This document shows, piece after piece, positions 35,308 to 42,381 of a stretch of 64,000 bases of DNA. A program made the position numbers and the translations under genes. Every line of letters begins with the position of its first letter. Position 1 is the first letter of the stretch. This DNA is from JAVDCA01 sp035293985 (GTDB taxonomy: Bacteria > Pseudomonadota > Alphaproteobacteria > Rhizobiales > Xanthobacteraceae): the NCBI GenBank assembly GCA_035293985.1, contig DATGLS010000008.1:186001-250000 (forward strand), read 5' to 3'. The notes below the pieces were generated by a model. The model was not told where the DNA came from. It was given only the letters and a program-made list of their open reading frames with translations, and did no database searches.

Positions 35308-35705
35308 CCCGCTACATGCTCGACACCAATGCGATCTCGGACCTGATTAGAAACCCACGGGGCAAGGTGGCGAAGCGTGTCGCCAAAGTCGGTGAGGACA
35401 AGGTTTGCACGAGCATTATCGTCGCGGCGGAATTGCGCTACGGATGCTCAAGGAGCGGCTCGAAGCGACTGCTCAAGGCCCTCGAGGATGTCCTCGGCGA
35501 GATCACCGTTCTGCCGTTCGATGTTCCTGCCGATGCCGCGTACGGCGCAATCCGCTCGGATCTTGAAGCAGCCGGAACGCCGATTGGAAGCAATGATCTT
35601 CTCATCGCGGCCCACGCGTCCGCAGTCGGATCGACTATCGTTACGGCGAATGCTGACGAGTTCAGCCGGGTGCGCGGCCTGAAGGTTGAAAACTGGCTCG
35701 GCTGA
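35304..35705 (+). CDS. vapC: VapC-type PIN-domain ribonuclease toxin
   Basis: A 133-residue PIN nuclease. The acidic metal-binding residues are present: Asp in MLDTNAISDLI, Glu in VAAELRYG, Asp in SNDLLIAAHA and Asp in TANADEF. VapC toxins cleave specific tRNAs or rRNA when freed from VapB. The GTG start overlaps the vapB stop (GTGA). Nothing looks broken, so the pair is probably functional. It is bracketed by two palindromic elements. Confidence 0.95.
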   Translation: MTRYMLDTNAISDLIRNPRGKVAKRVAKVGEDKVCTSIIVAAELRYGCSRSGSKRLLKALEDVLGEITVLPFDVPADAAYGAIRSDLEAAGTPIGSNDLLIAAHASAVGSTIVTANADEFSRVRGLKVENWLG

Positions 35706-35710
35706 CCGAA

Positions 35711-35808
35711 GTAGCACCGCATGGAGCGAAGGCGAAATGCGGGGACGCCGGGCCTCCGATTGCAGCGGCGCTTCGCGCCGCCCTGTTGGCGCCGCCATTC
35801 CGGGCTAC
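35711..35808. repeat. GTAGCC-ended palindromic element, copy 2
   Basis: Begins GTAGCACCGCATGGAGCGAA and ends CCATTCCGGGCTAC, with an internal GCGGCGCTTCGCGCCGC hairpin. It lies 5 bp after vapC, so vapBC sits exactly between two copies of this element. Confidence 0.7.
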
Positions 35809-35902
35809 GCGCGCCCCTCCAAAAAGAGACGAGCCTGACCACGAGCATTCGTTCGCGGCTTCAACCGAGAGATTTCAGCTGAGCCGCGACAAGGGGGACC
35901 TC

Positions 35903-36514
35903 ATGTCATGGATCGACGTTCTGGGATACGCAGCTTCAGCCAGCGTGCTCGTCACGTTCTGCATGAGCACGATGATGCCGCTTCGTATCCTCGCCTTGAT
36001 CAGCAATGTGCTGTTTTGCCTTTACGGCTATTTCGACCACCTCTATCCGGTGCTCGTCCTCCACGCCGTCCTGTTTCCCGTGAACGCGTTGAAGCTGGCG
36101 CAGTTTCATCGACTGGTGCGCGCCGTGCGCGCCGCACATCGCAATGATCTTTCGATCGAAGGATTGCTGCCCTACATGACGGTCAGGAAGCTCGCGGCCG
36201 GCGAGACCCTCGTGCGCAAGGGGGAGAAGGCAGATCGGCTTTACTATCTGGTCGACGGGCAGCTCGAGGTCGTCGAGTTCGGCGACATTCTGGAGCCCGG
36301 AGCGGTCGTCGGCGAAATCGGCGTCTTCTCCAAGAACCACGAGCGTACCGCAACCGTTGTTTCCCGCCGCGAATGCCGCCTGTACGAGCTGTCCGAAAGC
36401 AAGGCGACGCAGCTCTATTTTCAGGACCGCTCGTTTGGTTTCGCCGTGCTGCAGCTCATTATCATCCGTTTGCTCGAGGACAGTGCGCGGATCCGGCAAG
36501 CGCGGGAGGCGTGA
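35903..36514 (+). CDS. Membrane protein with cyclic-nucleotide-binding domain
   Basis: A 203-residue protein with two or three hydrophobic helices in residues 1-65 and a CNB domain at about 85-185. The phosphate-binding cassette GAVVGEIGVFSKNHERTATVV retains the Glu and Arg that hold the cyclic phosphate, so cAMP or cGMP binding is expected. No DNA-binding or kinase domain follows, so the output is unclear. A good ribosome site (AAGGGGGA) precedes the ATG at 35903. The cyclase gene starts 46 bp downstream in the same direction, suggesting a source-sensor pair. Confidence 0.85.
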   Translation: MSWIDVLGYAASASVLVTFCMSTMMPLRILALISNVLFCLYGYFDHLYPVLVLHAVLFPVNALKLAQFHRLVRAVRAAHRNDLSIEGLLPYMTVRKLAAGETLVRKGEKADRLYYLVDGQLEVVEFGDILEPGAVVGEIGVFSKNHERTATVVSRRECRLYELSESKATQLYFQDRSFGFAVLQLIIIRLLEDSARIRQAREA

Positions 36515-36560
36515 GCATCGGGGCCGACCGGGAGCCGCCCGCGCCAGTCGACGGAGAACG

Positions 36561-38297
36561 ATGGCAATGATCCCAGCGGATATCGAGACCGCGCTCCGAG
36601 TCGGCGACTATTTTCGCGCCTACGACCTCGCAACAGCTGCGCTCGAAGCAGAGCCCGGCGACCTCGATTTGCACTATGTCGCCGTCCTTGCGCTCGCCCG
36701 GACCGGAGCAAACAAGCACGCCCGCGCATGCCTGCGTGCGATTCTCGATTCGATCAAGTCGGGGAAAGTCGTTTCTCCCCAGCTCGCAGAAGATTTCGCA
36801 GCCATGGATGCCAGGCTTGCCAAAGACCTGGCTCTCGAGGAGATCGGGCAGAAGCGCCGCACCCTGGCGGCGGACTCGGCGCGCCGATACGAGGCCGCGC
36901 TCGCCGTCAAGGGCGGGCACTTTCCGGCAATCAACGCCGCGACGATGTGGCTCCTGGCGGGCGAAACGGAGAAGTCGCGAGCGCTGGCACGCCGCGCGCT
37001 CGACGACATCCGGCATACCGCCGCTGGATATTGGCCGCTGGCGAGTGCCGCTGAAGCCCATTTGCTTCTTGGCGAGCTGCCCGAGGCGCGCCGCGCCCTG
37101 GCGGCCGCTACCGCGTCGTCGGCAACCGACCTGGCGGATCAGGCCGTAACGCGGCGGCAGATGGCGCTCGTTTGCGAGACGCTCGGCGTGTCATGGGCTT
37201 CGATCGACGTGGCTCCGACGTCAACCATCGTCCATTTTTGCGGTGATGACGTGGACGATACGTCGTCGGGCCTTTCTTCCGATCTCAGCTGCCGCATCGA
37301 TCAACTGATCGCGGACCGCCCGATCGCTTTGGCATTCGGCGCCATACGCAATCGGATGGAATTGCTGATCGCCGAGAAGCTTCTCGCCCGCGGCGTCGAT
37401 GTCCAACTCGTTCTGCCGACTGATGCGGCAGCGATCGCGGAAGCGATCGGTGGTGACGGCCGGCGCGTCCAAGCTTGCGTCGATAAGCTCCACAGCCCCG
37501 CTTTGGTGATGAGCTCGAGCGGCCAGACGAGCAGGGCGTTGTTCGCCCACAGCGCCCGGTGCGCGATGGGCCTGGCGATCATGCGCGCCGACGCCCTGTT
37601 GATGGACGCAAGACAGATCGCGATCAGCTGCGCGAACGACGCGAGCAGGGATTCGGCTGATCTCGTCGATCACTGGAGCGGACTTGGCCGGCCCCAGGCC
37701 ATGATCGAGGCGCCGAAGTCGCGACCGCGCGCGATGCGTGCGTCATCGCCGCCCTGCTACGAGACCAAAGCCTTCGTATTCTGCGATATCAAGGGCTTCT
37801 CGAAGATTCCCGAAGAGGCGATGCCCGCCTTCGTCAATGTTGTGTTGGGCGGCCTCGCCGAGGAGATCGACAAATTCAAAACCGACGTGGAATACCGGGA
37901 GACCGCCGGCGACGGCATCTACCTCGTCTTTCGCGGCGTCGCGGCGGCAGCGGACTGCGCCCTGGCGCTCGTGGCCCGCCTGAATGGTCTTCCACCAGGC
38001 CCCCTATCGCGGCTCGGAATTCGGGTTTCGGCGCACGTCGGAGCCGTTTTCTCGGCTACCGATCCGGTGACTGGATTTCGCAAATTCTTCGGCAGTGAGA
38101 TCATTCGCGCAGCACGGATCGAGCCGATCACCCCGGTGGGAGAATGTTACGTAACCGAGCAGTTCGCGAGCATCATTGCTCTCGAAGCCTCGCACCGGCT
38201 CAATTGCGACTACGCCGGTGTCCTGGCGAGCGCGAAGGAATATGGGGCTTTCCGCATGTACTCGTTGCGACGACGCAAGATGCCGGATCAGCTCTGA
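36561..38297 (+). CDS. TPR / Rossmann-like / class III nucleotidyl cyclase
   Basis: A 578-residue soluble protein. Residues 1-210 are helical repeats of TPR type. About 215-385 (IALAFGAIRNRMELLIAEKLLARGVDVQLVLP onwards) looks like a Rossmann/SLOG-type sensing domain (inference). From about 400 a class III cyclase domain begins: metal Asp in FVFCDIKGFS and in TAGDGIYLVF, conserved Arg in FGSEIIRAARIEP. The purine-specifying Lys of adenylate cyclases is Glu here (RETAGD), as in guanylate cyclases, and the usual transition-state Asn is replaced. So the product could be cAMP or cGMP, and activity needs testing. GGAG lies 4-5 bp before the ATG. Confidence 0.82.
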   Translation: MAMIPADIETALRVGDYFRAYDLATAALEAEPGDLDLHYVAVLALARTGANKHARACLRAILDSIKSGKVVSPQLAEDFAAMDARLAKDLALEEIGQKRRTLAADSARRYEAALAVKGGHFPAINAATMWLLAGETEKSRALARRALDDIRHTAAGYWPLASAAEAHLLLGELPEARRALAAATASSATDLADQAVTRRQMALVCETLGVSWASIDVAPTSTIVHFCGDDVDDTSSGLSSDLSCRIDQLIADRPIALAFGAIRNRMELLIAEKLLARGVDVQLVLPTDAAAIAEAIGGDGRRVQACVDKLHSPALVMSSSGQTSRALFAHSARCAMGLAIMRADALLMDARQIAISCANDASRDSADLVDHWSGLGRPQAMIEAPKSRPRAMRASSPPCYETKAFVFCDIKGFSKIPEEAMPAFVNVVLGGLAEEIDKFKTDVEYRETAGDGIYLVFRGVAAAADCALALVARLNGLPPGPLSRLGIRVSAHVGAVFSATDPVTGFRKFFGSEIIRAARIEPITPVGECYVTEQFASIIALEASHRLNCDYAGVLASAKEYGAFRMYSLRRRKMPDQL

Positions 38298-38365
38298 GGG
38301 CCGCGCCGACCGCGTCTGCGTGGTCCGCGTGAAACAAGCCCGCGGATTACGGCGCGGAGCCTGCC

Positions 38366-38392
38366 GTCGGTCGGCGCTTCGCGCCGACCGGT
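38366..38392. terminator. Hairpin between convergent cyclase and SnoaL-like genes
   Basis: CGGTCGGCGC and GCGCCGACCG form a 10-bp perfect stem with a TTC loop, extended by two GU pairs. It lies between two converging genes and probably ends transcription from both sides. The loop region CGCTTCGCG is shared with the GTAGCC-ended elements, so it may be a fragment of one. Confidence 0.6.
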
Positions 38393-38433
38393 CGGCACCT
38401 TCGTCCGGACTATAGGCGGTGTCACCCCTACGG

Positions 38434-38790
38434 TCACGCGTCCCAGGCCTGCACCGCGGTCTGGCGCACGATCTTGCCGTCCGCAATGTCGAGCATCGCG
38501 GAGCAAAAAACCTTCGTCCCGTCCGGATAGCTGCAGGCCTGGGTGAAGGCGAGCGCCTCGCCGTTGGCGACCCCGGCCTCGATGCGGTGCGACATCGCGC
38601 GGCCGCAGGCGTCGTCGTAATAGGCCGCGATCGCGGGCCGACCTTTGAGCTCGCGCGGTCGACTCGGCGGGTGGTCGCGGTCGATGATCCGCAACAGCGC
38701 GTCGTCAGCGTAGAACCCGGCGAGCGCCTTGGCGTCGCGGCCCTCGATGGCGCGTTTGAGCTCAGCAAGCGAAATGGTTCGTGTCGGCAT
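38434..38790 (-). CDS. SnoaL-like/NTF2-fold protein
   Basis: A 118-residue cone-shaped NTF2-fold protein: ISLAELKRAIEGRDAKALAGFYADDALLRIIDRDHPP, then RELKGRPAIAAYYDD, and MLDIADGKIVRQTAVQAWD. Such proteins bind or convert small hydrophobic ligands; no catalytic residue can be assigned. It is the last of four minus-strand genes that include a LuxR regulator, and a palindrome shared with the cupin promoter lies about 105 bp upstream of its start. Confidence 0.8.
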   Translation of the reverse strand: MPTRTISLAELKRAIEGRDAKALAGFYADDALLRIIDRDHPPSRPRELKGRPAIAAYYDDACGRAMSHRIEAGVANGEALAFTQACSYPDGTKVFCSAMLDIADGKIVRQTAVQAWDA

Positions 38791-38896
38791 GGCGTTGCTC
38801 CTCGGTTGGCCAACCGCGTTCGCCGCCGCGGGTTCGGCGCCGATGCGCGAAACGGCACGTGCCTTTCTGATTAAGGGCAGATCAGGCCGGAGCGAA

Positions 38897-38912
38897 TACG
38901 CATATCGGCGTA
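38897..38912. promoter_or_regulatory. 16-bp palindrome, putative LuxR-regulator operator (site 1)
   Basis: TACGC-N6-GCGTA, preceded by GCGAA, lies 107 bp upstream of the SnoaL-like start and 40 bp past the end of the LuxR gene. Together with its flanks it matches site 2 at 40998-41013 at 20 of 24 positions. LuxR/NarL-type helix-turn-helix dimers bind inverted repeats of this size. Confidence 0.6.
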
Positions 38913-38951
38913 CGTCTGCGTCAGGTTCGCGCGATCAGCGCGCGACCTCGC

Positions 38952-40067
38952 TCACGCAACCGTCGCGACGCGCTCGTCCGCCGCAGCCAGCGCGCAGATG
39001 GCGGCGGCCGTGCGGGTCTCGACGCCGAGCTTCTGGAAGGCATGCTCGAGATGCTTCTGCACCGTGCGGGCGCTGATCGCCAGCACGGCGGCGATCTCGC
39101 GGTTGGTCTTTCCGGCAGCTACCAGCGCCAGGATCTCGCGCTCGCGCGGTGTCACCGGCAGAGCGACGAGGTGCTCGGCGCCGATGTCGATGCGCTGACA
39201 GCGCATGAGAAGATAGAACGCCGACGAGCGCTCGCGGTCGGGAACGAGATGCACCGTCAGGCCGGTGCCGAGGTGCGACAGCGTGAAGGCCTGCCCGTGA
39301 TCGGTCACCGATCGCTCGAGGCCCCAGTTGCGGCTGCGGCCGAACCATGCGAGCAGCGGCGCCGGAAGCTCGCGCGCGGATGTGTGGCCGGGAAAGAACC
39401 GCTCCAGCAGGCGGAGCACCGTCGGCGAGGCATCTAGGATTTGCCCGGCAAACGTCACCCGCATCATGTGCCAGCCGCCATCGGCGGCCAGCTGGCTGAT
39501 GCAGGTCAGCCCGATGCCCGCGTTCTCGCAGGCGACCAGGTTGCGGTAGATCGCGGCGAACGGCCGGCGGATGGCGTCGAGCACGGCGCGTTCGCGGTCT
39601 CTGAAGTCGCGATGGCTGCGGTTGAACACCACGCTGATGACGTTGGCGTCGTCGATCCGCAGCGGCAACGCCATCACGTGATTGATGCCGATGCGCCGAT
39701 AGTAGTCCGCATGCAGGGCCGAGTTGCGAAAGGCGGCGACACTCATGCAGTCGGAGACGCGCTGCGTCGGCCCGCCCGGGTGCGAGCTGTGGAAGCGCAC
39801 CAGCGGATGCTCGCGGAAATGCCGGTCGAACGCCGCACGATCGGTCGTCGACAGCGCCTCGCCCTTGCGGCCGACCACCCGACGGCTGCCCGCGGCGAGA
39901 TCGCAGATGCTCAGCGTCGTCAGATCGGACGGAACGATGGCAGTGAGGCGATCGAGGGCGGCCTCGACGAAGGACGCGCTGTCCGCGCTCCCCTCGCCAA
40001 GCGATTGCAGCGCGCGTAATGCTACGCGCAAATCACGCTCGGCAAGCCTGGCAAGCACCGCGGCCAT
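38952..40067 (-). CDS. LuxR-type (NarL-like HTH) transcriptional regulator
   Basis: A 371-residue regulator. The C-terminal 65 residues are a LuxR HTH: VTPREREILALVAAGKTNREIAAVLAISARTVQKHLEHAFQKLGV. The N-terminal 200 residues look like a GAF-type ligand domain (VMALPLRIDDANVISVVFNRSHRDFRDRER). No receiver domain is seen, so a small-molecule signal is likely. The ATG at 40067 is chosen; an in-frame start at 40139 exists and no strong ribosome site distinguishes them. It lies within a same-strand set with cupin, ABM and SnoaL-like genes. Confidence 0.85.
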   Translation of the reverse strand: MAAVLARLAERDLRVALRALQSLGEGSADSASFVEAALDRLTAIVPSDLTTLSICDLAAGSRRVVGRKGEALSTTDRAAFDRHFREHPLVRFHSSHPGGPTQRVSDCMSVAAFRNSALHADYYRRIGINHVMALPLRIDDANVISVVFNRSHRDFRDRERAVLDAIRRPFAAIYRNLVACENAGIGLTCISQLAADGGWHMMRVTFAGQILDASPTVLRLLERFFPGHTSARELPAPLLAWFGRSRNWGLERSVTDHGQAFTLSHLGTGLTVHLVPDRERSSAFYLLMRCQRIDIGAEHLVALPVTPREREILALVAAGKTNREIAAVLAISARTVQKHLEHAFQKLGVETRTAAAICALAAADERVATVA

Positions 40068-40198
40068 GGGCGACGATCCAACGAATGTTTGGACGGCCAG
40101 TGCGCGGTAAGAGTAGCGATTTCGCCAGCGGATTGCCACGGCCCTTGCGCGGCAGCTGAGTAAAGCGCGCCGGTATCAACCTGCCTCGACGCCAATGC

Positions 40199-40495
40199 TC
40201 ATTTCAACGACAAGACGACCTCTCCGGAAACCGCATCCGTCACGCCGAGCCCCGATCCGAGATCCTCGAGAGCGTACCGAAACGTGCCAAGCGTCTCGAT
40301 CATGGCCGGGCGGGCATCCGCGAGCGCGGACGCATCGGGCCATTCCCCGACCAGGACGTAGCTGGTAGGGCCCGTCGCGACGATGACACCGCGACTTAGC
40401 TTCGGCCAAGCGGCCCTGCCATCGCGATGGGCAGCGAGGAAGACCTCGTCCATTCCCGGACGGACGCGAAACCGCACCACGTTGATCGCGCTCAC
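40199..40495 (-). CDS. ABM-domain-like (dimeric alpha-beta barrel) protein
   Basis: A 98-residue protein, NVVRFRVRPGMDEVFLAAHRDGRAAWPKLSRGVIVATG to YVLVGEWPDASALADARP, the fold of antibiotic-biosynthesis monooxygenase-like and stress-response barrel proteins. The GTG at 40495 has a strong GGAGG 5 bp upstream, so the longer frame is rejected. It follows the cupin gene by 41 bp on the same strand. Monooxygenase or simple ligand binding are both possible. Confidence 0.75.
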   Translation of the reverse strand: MSAINVVRFRVRPGMDEVFLAAHRDGRAAWPKLSRGVIVATGPTSYVLVGEWPDASALADARPAMIETLGTFRYALEDLGSGLGVTDAVSGEVVLSLK

Positions 40496-40536
40496 GCACG
40501 CCTCCTGCACATCTCCTTGTCTTGCGCTGCGGCGTC

Positions 40537-40929
40537 TCAGGCGTGCCTGTGCCTGGACGCGTAGTCGAGCATGCCCTGAAAATCGACGACCACGGCCGCC
40601 TCGTCCCCGACCACCCAGGCGTCGTGACCGCTTGGCAGCAGCGAGACGTCGCCCGGCCGGCAATCGAATTCATCGCCGTCGTCCATGCGAATGCGCAGAA
40701 CGCCGGCGACGTGGTATTGGAAATGCGGCGCCTCGCAGCTCGACGTCTTGGCGATCGGCTGCACCGAGGTTCGCCAGCGCCAGCCAGGCTCGAACACTGC
40801 GCGGCCGATGGTGGCACCGCCGACCTTGATCAGCTCCAGCCGCCCGCGCGGAAATTCCCGCACCTCGTCGGGGGCCCCGAAGCTCTTGAGCTCGGCCTTG
40901 TCGGCCGTCGCGATCGCTTGCTCGCCCAT
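40537..40929 (-). CDS. Cupin-domain protein
   Basis: A 130-residue single cupin: GRAVFEPGWRWRTSVQPIAKTSSCEAPHFQYHVAGVLRIRMDDGDEFDCRPGDVSLLPSGHDAWVVGD. The second cupin motif (PGDVSLLPSGHD) is clear; motif 1 carries HFQYHVAG. It may bind a metal. The ATG at 40929 follows GGGAG. First gene of the minus-strand set, with a palindrome about 70 bp upstream. Confidence 0.85.
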   Translation of the reverse strand: MGEQAIATADKAELKSFGAPDEVREFPRGRLELIKVGGATIGRAVFEPGWRWRTSVQPIAKTSSCEAPHFQYHVAGVLRIRMDDGDEFDCRPGDVSLLPSGHDAWVVGDEAAVVVDFQGMLDYASRHRHA

Positions 40930-40997
40930 GACCTGCTCCCTTTGCGCTGTTGATCGAGCTTGCCGGGACATTAGGCGCGACGCGGCGGTCCGGCGAA

Positions 40998-41013
40998 TAC
41001 GCAAGTTGGCGTA
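40998..41013. promoter_or_regulatory. 16-bp palindrome, putative LuxR-regulator operator (site 2)
   Basis: TACGC-N6-GCGTA at 69-84 bp upstream of the cupin start, with the same GCGAA flank as site 1. The position fits a site just upstream of a -35 region, where an activator would bind. Confidence 0.6.
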
Positions 41014-41163
41014 TGTACCGGCTGATAGCCCGCATGAAGCGATCCGCCTTCACTCGCTGCGCGAGCTGAGGACGGGGTCGAGTCCACCGAAACGCGGAGC
41101 GCGAAGGCAGACCGGGGTACCCGCAAGAAGCACCGGCGCGAGCGCGCGCTTGACTCGAGGCGA

Positions 41164-41271
41164 CTTGAGTTGTCGAGACTCGGACTGCCGAGTCCGTCGA
41201 GGCTTGGGTGTCGAGGCTTGGGGTTGTAGAAGCTTGGGTTGAACTTGGGTTGTCGACTTGGGTTGTCGAGA
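41164..41271. repeat. Degenerate 13-bp tandem repeat (cttgggttgtcga)
   Basis: Five to six imperfect units built on CTTGGGTTGTCGA (also cttgagttgtcgaga, cttgggtgtcgagg, cttgggttgaa) run through the gap between the cupin gene and the small secreted protein gene. No reading frame is conserved across it. Confidence 0.7.
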
Positions 41272-41353
41272 CGAGGTCAGCAGTCTCATGATCCCCGCTG
41301 TCGGCTGTGCGCCACGACGCGGGTACGCGCGTGCGCCGATCAGCGGCGGCGGG

Positions 41354-41677
41354 CTAGAACGCGGGCGCCGGGCGCCATCCTCGCCCCTGCGGCGGCGCCG
41401 GAGACGTGCTGCCGTCCGACCACTGGTAGAACGGATGGGCCGTATCGACACAGACCCGCTGGCCATTCACGTAGAGCGGCCCGCCGGTCATGCGCTGGCT
41501 CAAGAGAGCGGCGACGACGTCCGCCTTGGAGGCGTGTATCGCCGAGCAAGTGGAATGCGCAACGCGCTGCCTTTTTGCATGGGCGCCGGCCGCGATGGCG
41601 CTCGTGGCGAAGGGCGGCGCGGCGGCCAGTGCAACCAGCGTCAGCGTTGCCAATGCCAGTGTGCTCGATGATCTCAT
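41354..41677 (-). CDS. Small secreted protein, unknown function
   Basis: A 107-residue protein with a clear signal peptide (SSSTLALATLTLVALAAAPPFATSAIAA). The mature part has two cysteines (STCSAIHASKADVVAALLSQRMTGG and VNGQRVCVDTAHPFYQWSDGS), which could form one disulfide, and a Pro-rich end. No family recognised. Confidence 0.55.
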   Translation of the reverse strand: MRSSSTLALATLTLVALAAAPPFATSAIAAGAHAKRQRVAHSTCSAIHASKADVVAALLSQRMTGGPLYVNGQRVCVDTAHPFYQWSDGSTSPAPPQGRGWRPAPAF

Positions 41678-42381
41678 GGGCACCCCTTCGGCTATATGGC
41701 TTCTGGGCAACAGACAAAGCCCTTCGTCGATTGGTCGTGCGGATTATCTCATCGGTTCACGACACGGGTCGCGGGTTATGGATGCGTCGGTGAAGAGGGC
41801 CGGCTTCGACCGCATCGGACGAGCAAAGTAGCGTCTCGAGCTCCGACCTCGATTTCGTTTTTCCCCCGTTAACCCAGATATCGCCGCGCCGACCGGTGCG
41901 CGAACGAGGATTAGCGGGATAGATGAGAACTCTGCTTGCAAGTTCTGCCGACGCACGCGATGCTGACGCGAACGAGGGCGGATGTTGCGATCTGCCGGAC
42001 GTTTGATGGGGCCAGCGCCGAGGGCGGCGATCGATTCCACGCGCAGCAGCGCGTCAATAAGCCGAATAGGCCGTCGTCGGCAGAACGGCAGAACGGCAGA
42101 ACAAAGCCATGAGCGGAAAGGTCAACGAATTCAATGGAGGGCCGGTAGTCTCGGAACCAGGGCGGCCCGCCGGACCGGCGCGAGCAAAACAAGCCAGAAA
42201 TATTGATTATTTGGAGGGGTTCAGGAGCCTTCACCGGCCAACTCGCAAGCAAGCGCGTCCAGTCACTCCGCAACCAATGCAAAGCTAGAAATATCAATGG
42301 GTTTCAAGTGAGCGCTTTTCAAGTGAGCGCTTCGGCAGCATCAGGATTCGGTTTCACTGAACGAAGCCAACGGGTGCTGAC
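41678..42381. other. 700-bp gap without a supported gene
   Basis: Open frames here (for example 41911-42297 on the minus strand) have compositions unlike protein. Small direct repeats occur: gcagaacg three times near 42078-42101 and caagtgagcgctt twice at 42305-42331. The stretch is lower in GC than its flanks. Nothing functional could be identified. Confidence 0.4.
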
